From the NCBI GenBank assembly GCA_964564845.1, contig CAZMCN010000035.1, positions 1 through 17,326 on the forward strand: a stretch of 17,326 nucleotides of DNA, in the 5' to 3' direction. The DNA comes from CAYXPG01 sp964564845. GTDB taxonomy: Bacteria > Planctomycetota > Phycisphaerae > Sedimentisphaerales > Anaerobacaceae. Below are positions 14,572-17,326 of the stretch, piece after piece. The position numbers were made by a program, and so were the translations under genes. The notes below the pieces were generated by a model that was given only the letters and a program-made list of their open reading frames with translations, was not told the origin of the DNA and did not search any database. The stretch's first letter is position 1. The number at the start of each line of letters is the position of its first letter.

Positions 14572-15135
14572 CTATTGTCTTTTGTATTTGCCTACTAACT
14601 GGCCCTGCCCGAGGATATGTCCTTCCATTGCCTTTAGCAAATCACGTTTTTTGGCGCCGGGGGGCAGGTCAATTTCCGTATCGAGCGCATATATTTTGAA
14701 AAAGTATCTGTGTGTTCCGCTTGGCGGGCACGGACCGCCATAGCCGGTTCTGCCGAAGTCCGTAATGCCCTGTTTGGCGCCGTTGGCCAGTGTCCCGTCG
14801 GTCGGCACGTTTTCCGCCAGTTCTTTTGTCTCTGCCGGCAGACCGAATATAACCCAGTGAACCCACGTGCCCATCGGCGCATCGGGGTCGTCACATATCA
14901 GGGCAATGCTGCTGGTGCCCTCAGGAACACCCTCCCACTGTAGCGGCGGAGAAATATCGGCACCGTCACAGGTGTACCTGGCCGGTATCAGACCGTTATC
15001 CTCGAAAGCCGAACTTGTAATTTTAATTGACATTTTTTCACCTCCTGCTGCCCCTGAGCCAGGTTGTTCATCGTCCCGGCAGGAGCAGAAAAATAGTATT
15101 GACACCGTCATTAAAACAATAATCTTTGACCCCAT
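14572..15135 (-). CDS. PEBP family (YbhB/YbcL, Raf-kinase-inhibitor-like) lipoprotein
   Basis: A 187-residue protein. The N-terminus is a lipoprotein signal (GSKIIVLMTVSILFFCSC), with Cys19 as the likely lipidated residue. A Ser/Gly-rich linker leads to the PEBP domain (about 35-185). The family's ligand pocket is intact: DDPDAP at 82-87, WVHWVIFGLP (His93), and GYGGPCPPSGTHRY at 131-144. Bacterial YbhB/YbcL proteins bind anions or phospholipid-like ligands; their role is poorly defined. AGGAGG 7 bases upstream supports the ATG at 15135. It starts 23 bases after the NCS2 permease stop, so the two are co-transcribed, which may hint at an envelope role near that transporter, but the link is only positional. 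Confidence 0.95.
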   Translation of the reverse strand: MGSKIIVLMTVSILFFCSCRDDEQPGSGAAGGEKMSIKITSSAFEDNGLIPARYTCDGADISPPLQWEGVPEGTSSIALICDDPDAPMGTWVHWVIFGLPAETKELAENVPTDGTLANGAKQGITDFGRTGYGGPCPPSGTHRYFFKIYALDTEIDLPPGAKKRDLLKAMEGHILGQGQLVGKYKRQ

Positions 15136-15158
15136 AGCATTTCCTCCTGAAAATAAAT

Positions 15159-16487
15159 TCAGATAAGTGTCCTCAAATATTCAATCGCACCGCCAAACTG
15201 TTCCAGCGTCAAAAACAACACAGAAAAAATCGCAATAGCCCACATTGCCGGCTTAATTTCTTTTGCTTCGCCGGAGACTAATTTTATAAGAGTAAATGAG
15301 ATAAAACCAAAGGCCAGGCCGGTGCTGATACTATAACTCAAAGCAATCATCACTATTATAATAAATGCAGGGAACGCCTCTTGCATATTCGTAAAATCTA
15401 TTTTCTTAACCTCCTTCATCATAAACAGCCCGACCATAATAAGTGCCGGTGCTGTTGCATACAGCGGCACTATCGCCACAAGCGGTACGAATAACAGTGC
15501 CAGCAGAAAGAACAGACCCGTAACTACCGAAGTTAACCCGGACCGTCCGCCTTGTTCGATACCTGCTGCTGATTCGATATAAGCGGTAGTCGTTGACGTC
15601 CCCAACAAAGCACCTATTACAGTTGCGACGGCGTCTATGCTCAATAACCTGTCAAGCCCCCTTATTTTGCCTTTGTCATCGACCATATCGGCCTGGTGAC
15701 AGCACGCCATCAGTGTTCCGACACTGTCGAACATATCTATAAACGTCAGCGTAAAAATGCTCCCCAAAAAGCCCCATTTCAAGGCGCTGAGAATATCGAG
15801 TTTGAACGCAACAGCGCTGATGTCCAGATGGGAGGAAATAAATTGGCCGGGCAGTTCTATTTTATTACAAACCGCCGCCAATATCGTAGAGGCGACAATA
15901 CCGAACAGAAGAGAACCTGTTACTTTTCTTATTTCGAGGTAAATCATAACAAGCAGTCCGAAAAGACCGATAAGAATCGGAACCGTCAGCGCCCCCGCCG
16001 AGACAAATGTAATTTCATCCTTGACGATAATACCGAGGCTCTTTAGCCCTACAAAGGTAATAAACAAACCGATGCCGACGGCAATAGCGCAGACAAGAGA
16101 TGCCGGTATTGCTTCTACAATTCTTTTTCTAAATCCCGATACGGTCAATATCAAAAATAACACTCCCGAAATAAACACCGCCCCCAGAGCAGTCTGCCAA
16201 TCCATCTTTCCCGAGGCCACCAGAACAGCGAAGAAGGTATTAAGGCCCATCCCCGGCGCCATAGCTATCGGGGCGTTAGCCAATATTCCTGTAATAATGG
16301 TCGTGGCGCCCGTTACTATGCACGTAACGGCTATCAAGGCCTCTTTGCTCATCCCCGTCTTATCACTTAGAATATTCGGATTGGCGGAAATAACGTAAGC
16401 CATCGTTAGAAATGTCGTCAGTCCCGCCACAAACTCGATTCTGACACTGGTCTGCTTTTCCCGCAATCCAAAGTATTTACCGACCAT
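15159..16487 (-). CDS. NCS2/AzgA-type purine (guanine/hypoxanthine) permease
   Basis: A 442-residue integral membrane protein with about 12-14 transmembrane helices. AzgA/PbuG-branch signatures are present: FVAGLTTFLTMAYVISANP at the start, MAPGMGLNTFFA, FIDMFDSVGTLMACC, and GTSTTTAYIESAAGIEQGG. These proteins import guanine, hypoxanthine or adenine by proton symport. The ATG at 16487 has GAGAGGA 6 bases upstream. The leader lies between this gene and tRNA-Leu and is filled by an 8-base-word inverted repeat; I see no purine riboswitch in it. It is the first gene of a two-gene unit with the PEBP lipoprotein. Substrate specificity within purines cannot be read from the sequence. Confidence 0.95.
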   Translation of the reverse strand: MVGKYFGLREKQTSVRIEFVAGLTTFLTMAYVISANPNILSDKTGMSKEALIAVTCIVTGATTIITGILANAPIAMAPGMGLNTFFAVLVASGKMDWQTALGAVFISGVLFLILTVSGFRKRIVEAIPASLVCAIAVGIGLFITFVGLKSLGIIVKDEITFVSAGALTVPILIGLFGLLVMIYLEIRKVTGSLLFGIVASTILAAVCNKIELPGQFISSHLDISAVAFKLDILSALKWGFLGSIFTLTFIDMFDSVGTLMACCHQADMVDDKGKIRGLDRLLSIDAVATVIGALLGTSTTTAYIESAAGIEQGGRSGLTSVVTGLFFLLALLFVPLVAIVPLYATAPALIMVGLFMMKEVKKIDFTNMQEAFPAFIIIVMIALSYSISTGLAFGFISFTLIKLVSGEAKEIKPAMWAIAIFSVLFLTLEQFGGAIEYLRTLI

Positions 16488-16506
16488 CTATTTTCCTCTC
16501 TATTTT

Positions 16507-16579
16507 GCCACTAAGTCACTAAGACACAAAAATTATCATATATTTATTTTCTAACTTCGTGACTTCGTGTCTTTGTGGC
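16507..16579. repeat. Inverted pair of octamer arrays between tRNA-Leu and the permease
   Basis: Left arm 16507-16530 holds about three units of CACTAAGN. Right arm 16556-16579 holds three units of CTTCGTGN, roughly the reverse complement. Arm against arm, 19 of 24 positions match, with mismatches spaced about every four bases. The A/T-rich loop is 25 bases. The transcript could form a long imperfect hairpin just upstream of the permease start. Confidence 0.85.
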
Positions 16580-16599
16580 TATTTTCATCGTTTTCCAAC

Positions 16600-16684
16600 T
16601 GCGAGCGAGAGGAGTCGAACCTCCACGGGCTATTTGCCCACAAGGACCTAAACCTTGCGCGTCTGCCGGTTCCGCCACGCTCGC
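16600..16684 (-). tRNA. tRNA-Leu (anticodon UAG)
   Basis: An 85-base class II tRNA. The 7-bp acceptor stem is GCGAGCG with CGCTCGC (16678-16684 and 16601-16607), with discriminator A at 16600. The D-arm contains the GG of AACCGGCAGA. The anticodon stem CAAGG/CCTTG carries a 7-base loop with TAG (complement of 16648-16650). The long variable arm has stem GGGC/GCCC, and the T-arm contains GGTTCGACTCC. The 3' CCA is not encoded. It reads CUA and, by wobble, other CUN leucine codons. It lies between xseB and the permease, all on the same strand. Confidence 0.97.
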
Positions 16685-16722
16685 AAATTCGCATATCGTA
16701 TCTCGTCGCTCGTATCTCGTTT
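16681..16722. repeat. Heptamer word array, 6 x 7 bp, between xseB and tRNA-Leu
   Basis: Read on the - strand, six consecutive 7-base units of consensus ATACGAG end in the first four bases of the tRNA gene. Two exact copies of the decamer CGTATCTCGT (16697-16706, 16711-16720, + strand) are shared with the arrays at 1162-1196 and 3412-3474. Confidence 0.8.
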
Positions 16723-16728
16723 ACCCAT

Positions 16729-16950
16729 TTACTCATCTTCTTCTTGAGCGATTTTCTCAATCCGTTCCTCTGCCTTGCCTAATATCTCTCTGCAGTGTTT
16801 TATCAAAGCCATTCCCTTTTCATACTGTTCGAGACTGTTCTGCAGCGGAATTTCACCCTGTTCTATCCGGCCCACGATACCGACAAGCTGCTTAATCGCC
16901 TCTTCGAAACCCAATTTACTTATATCATTTTGTTCTTTGCTCTTAGCCAT
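16729..16950 (-). CDS. xseB: Exodeoxyribonuclease VII small subunit
   Basis: A 73-residue protein with the XseB signature: LGFEEAIKQLVGIVGRIEQGEIPLQNSLEQYEKGMALIKHC, then LGKAEERIEKI. It is a two-helix coiled coil of normal length. Exo VII degrades single-stranded DNA in both directions; several small subunits assemble on one large subunit (XseA). xseA is not in this window and would normally be adjacent upstream, but the upstream DNA here (16951-17326) is non-coding. The ATG at 16950 has AAGGA at 7-base spacing. The frame extends to 17061, but that extension is translated repeat sequence. The stop codon lies in an ATGAGTAAATG-type word that also ends the four-helix-bundle gene at 7090. Confidence 0.95.
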   Translation of the reverse strand: MAKSKEQNDISKLGFEEAIKQLVGIVGRIEQGEIPLQNSLEQYEKGMALIKHCREILGKAEERIEKIAQEEDE

Positions 16951-16972
16951 ATTTTTTCCTTCTTTAGTCACA

Positions 16973-16989
16973 GTGAACACGGAGTTCAC
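16973..16989. repeat. Hairpin GTGAAC/GTTCAC in the xseB leader
   Basis: Perfect 6-bp arms around a 5-base loop, within a CACAGTGAACACGGAG-type word segment, immediately upstream of the xseB ribosome-binding site. Confidence 0.6.
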
Positions 16990-17005
16990 AGAGATTTTTA
17001 ATATT

Positions 17006-17053
17006 GTCATTCCTGCGAAGCTTGTCCCTGCGCAGGCACCGAGTACCGAATCC
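17006..17053. repeat. Dispersed-repeat-like segment with palindrome CCTGCGCAGG
   Basis: The segment begins GTCATTCCTGCG and ends near GAATCC, a pattern I recognise from intergenic repeats in many bacterial genomes. The palindrome CCTGCGCAGG (17027-17036) and a further CCTGCG at 17012-17017 allow alternative hairpins. Its repeat status in this genome cannot be shown from one copy. Confidence 0.5.
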
Positions 17054-17118
17054 AAAAGCACTCTTTATATTTAAGCCGTGTCAATCAGTGTTAAAAAATA
17101 AATTCAACAGAACCCCTA

Positions 17119-17149
17119 ATTATATACCATTGCCTCCGGATTTCCGCAA
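17119..17149 (-). promoter_or_regulatory. Candidate xseB promoter
   Basis: On the - strand, TTGCGG (17144-17149) precedes TATATA at 17 bp (17121-17126) or TATAAT at 19 bp (17119-17124). The leader to the xseB ATG would be about 165 bases and include the hairpin segments at 17006-17053 and 16973-16989. Confidence 0.4.
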
Positions 17150-17186
17150 CCGAAATACTTTTGAGTTCACCCGAGAAATATAACCG

Positions 17187-17218
17187 GTCATTGCGAGGCC
17201 GTAGGCCGTGGCAATCTC
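17187..17218. repeat. Dispersed-repeat-like hairpin (GTCATTGCGAG...GGCAATCTC type)
   Basis: ATTGC (17190-17194) and GCAAT (17211-17215) flank GGCC-GTA-GGCC, giving a stem-loop. The end sequences match a pattern familiar from REP-like intergenic repeats in many genomes. Only one copy is in the window. Confidence 0.6.
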
Positions 17219-17326
17219 AACACAATAATCAATAAAAAAACAAGCTCCGCAGGCTTTTGCCATACCATTAAGATTTTTTTAATACCACAACTCTTTGTTG
17301 GCTCAAGAGTTATAAAAAATAGAGTA

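Larger units (their letters stand above)
16951..17326. other. Gene-free, repeat-rich leader region upstream of xseB
   Basis: No supported gene. From right to left on the xseB strand it holds a 7-bp hairpin (17289-17311), a repeat-like hairpin (17187-17218), a candidate promoter (17119-17149), a second repeat-like segment with a 10-bp palindrome (17006-17053) and a 6-bp hairpin (16973-16989). Confidence 0.5.

Noticed and set aside
16488..16599. Purine riboswitch upstream of the NCS2 permease
   Set aside because: The leader is occupied by octamer arrays and lacks the conserved purine-aptamer loops and junction bases.
16951..17061. Extended start for xseB
   Set aside because: The added 37 residues come from repeat-like DNA and the strong AAGGA site marks the ATG at 16950, which gives the normal family length.
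17120..17263. A 47-residue frame with an ATG start on the - strand upstream of xseB
   Set aside because: Its central part is the translation of the hairpin repeat at 17187-17218, it has no ribosome-binding site, and it ends on the candidate -10 box. It is treated as a by-product of repeat sequence.

Overview
The window reads as a chromosome segment of a bacterium of moderate GC content. It is probably an anaerobic member of the Planctomycetota/Phycisphaerae or a related PVC-type lineage. That assignment is an inference from the complete bacterial V-type ATPase operon, a FHA-GAF protein, four-helix-bundle (S23/IVP-like) genes, a large surface-type protein and a tRNA without encoded CCA. No taxonomic marker gene is present, so the call is tentative.

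Layout. (1) 3-1043 (+) is the 3' end of a large, probably secreted protein that continues beyond the left edge, closed by a perfect 13-bp hairpin terminator (1078-1112). (2) 1206-2420 (-) is a secreted or anchored TPR protein. (3) 2793-12341 (-) is a V-type ATPase operon in the Enterococcus hirae ntp gene order (G-I-K-E-C-F-A-B-D subunits). It has one unusual feature: a four-helix-bundle gene sits between F and A, and a second one between B and D, so the A-B pair of hexamer genes is bracketed by these inserts. (4) 12524-13240 (+) is a metallo-beta-lactamase-fold hydrolase transcribed divergently. (5) 13642-14529 (+) is a FHA-GAF protein behind a near-consensus sigma-70 promoter with a dyad in its spacer. 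(6) 14572-16487 (-) is a two-gene unit: an NCS2/AzgA-type purine permease followed by a PEBP-family lipoprotein. (7) 16600-16684 (-) is tRNA-Leu(UAG). (8) 16729-16950 (-) is xseB. (9) 16951-17326 has no convincing gene and contains several hairpin-forming dispersed-repeat-like segments.

How the genes work together. The nine ATPase genes give a full V1 head and stalk (A, B, D, F), the peripheral stalk (E, G), the collar (C), and the membrane stator and rotor (I, K). The K subunit keeps every residue that coordinates sodium in the E. hirae NtpK ring, so the enzyme is predicted to couple ATP to Na+ rather than H+. The permease, lipoprotein, FHA-GAF and hydrolase genes have no evident link to it.

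The most unusual structure is not a gene. Many gene junctions in this window are filled with degenerate tandem arrays of a 7- or 8-base word, a different word at most junctions. They often run across the stop codon of one gene and up to the start of the next. The two four-helix-bundle genes are the elements most intimately bracketed by such arrays, one with inverted copies at both ends and one with direct copies. This looks like a family of intergenic word arrays and possible IVP-type cassettes placed inside an essential-type operon, and it is the best candidate here for something undescribed.
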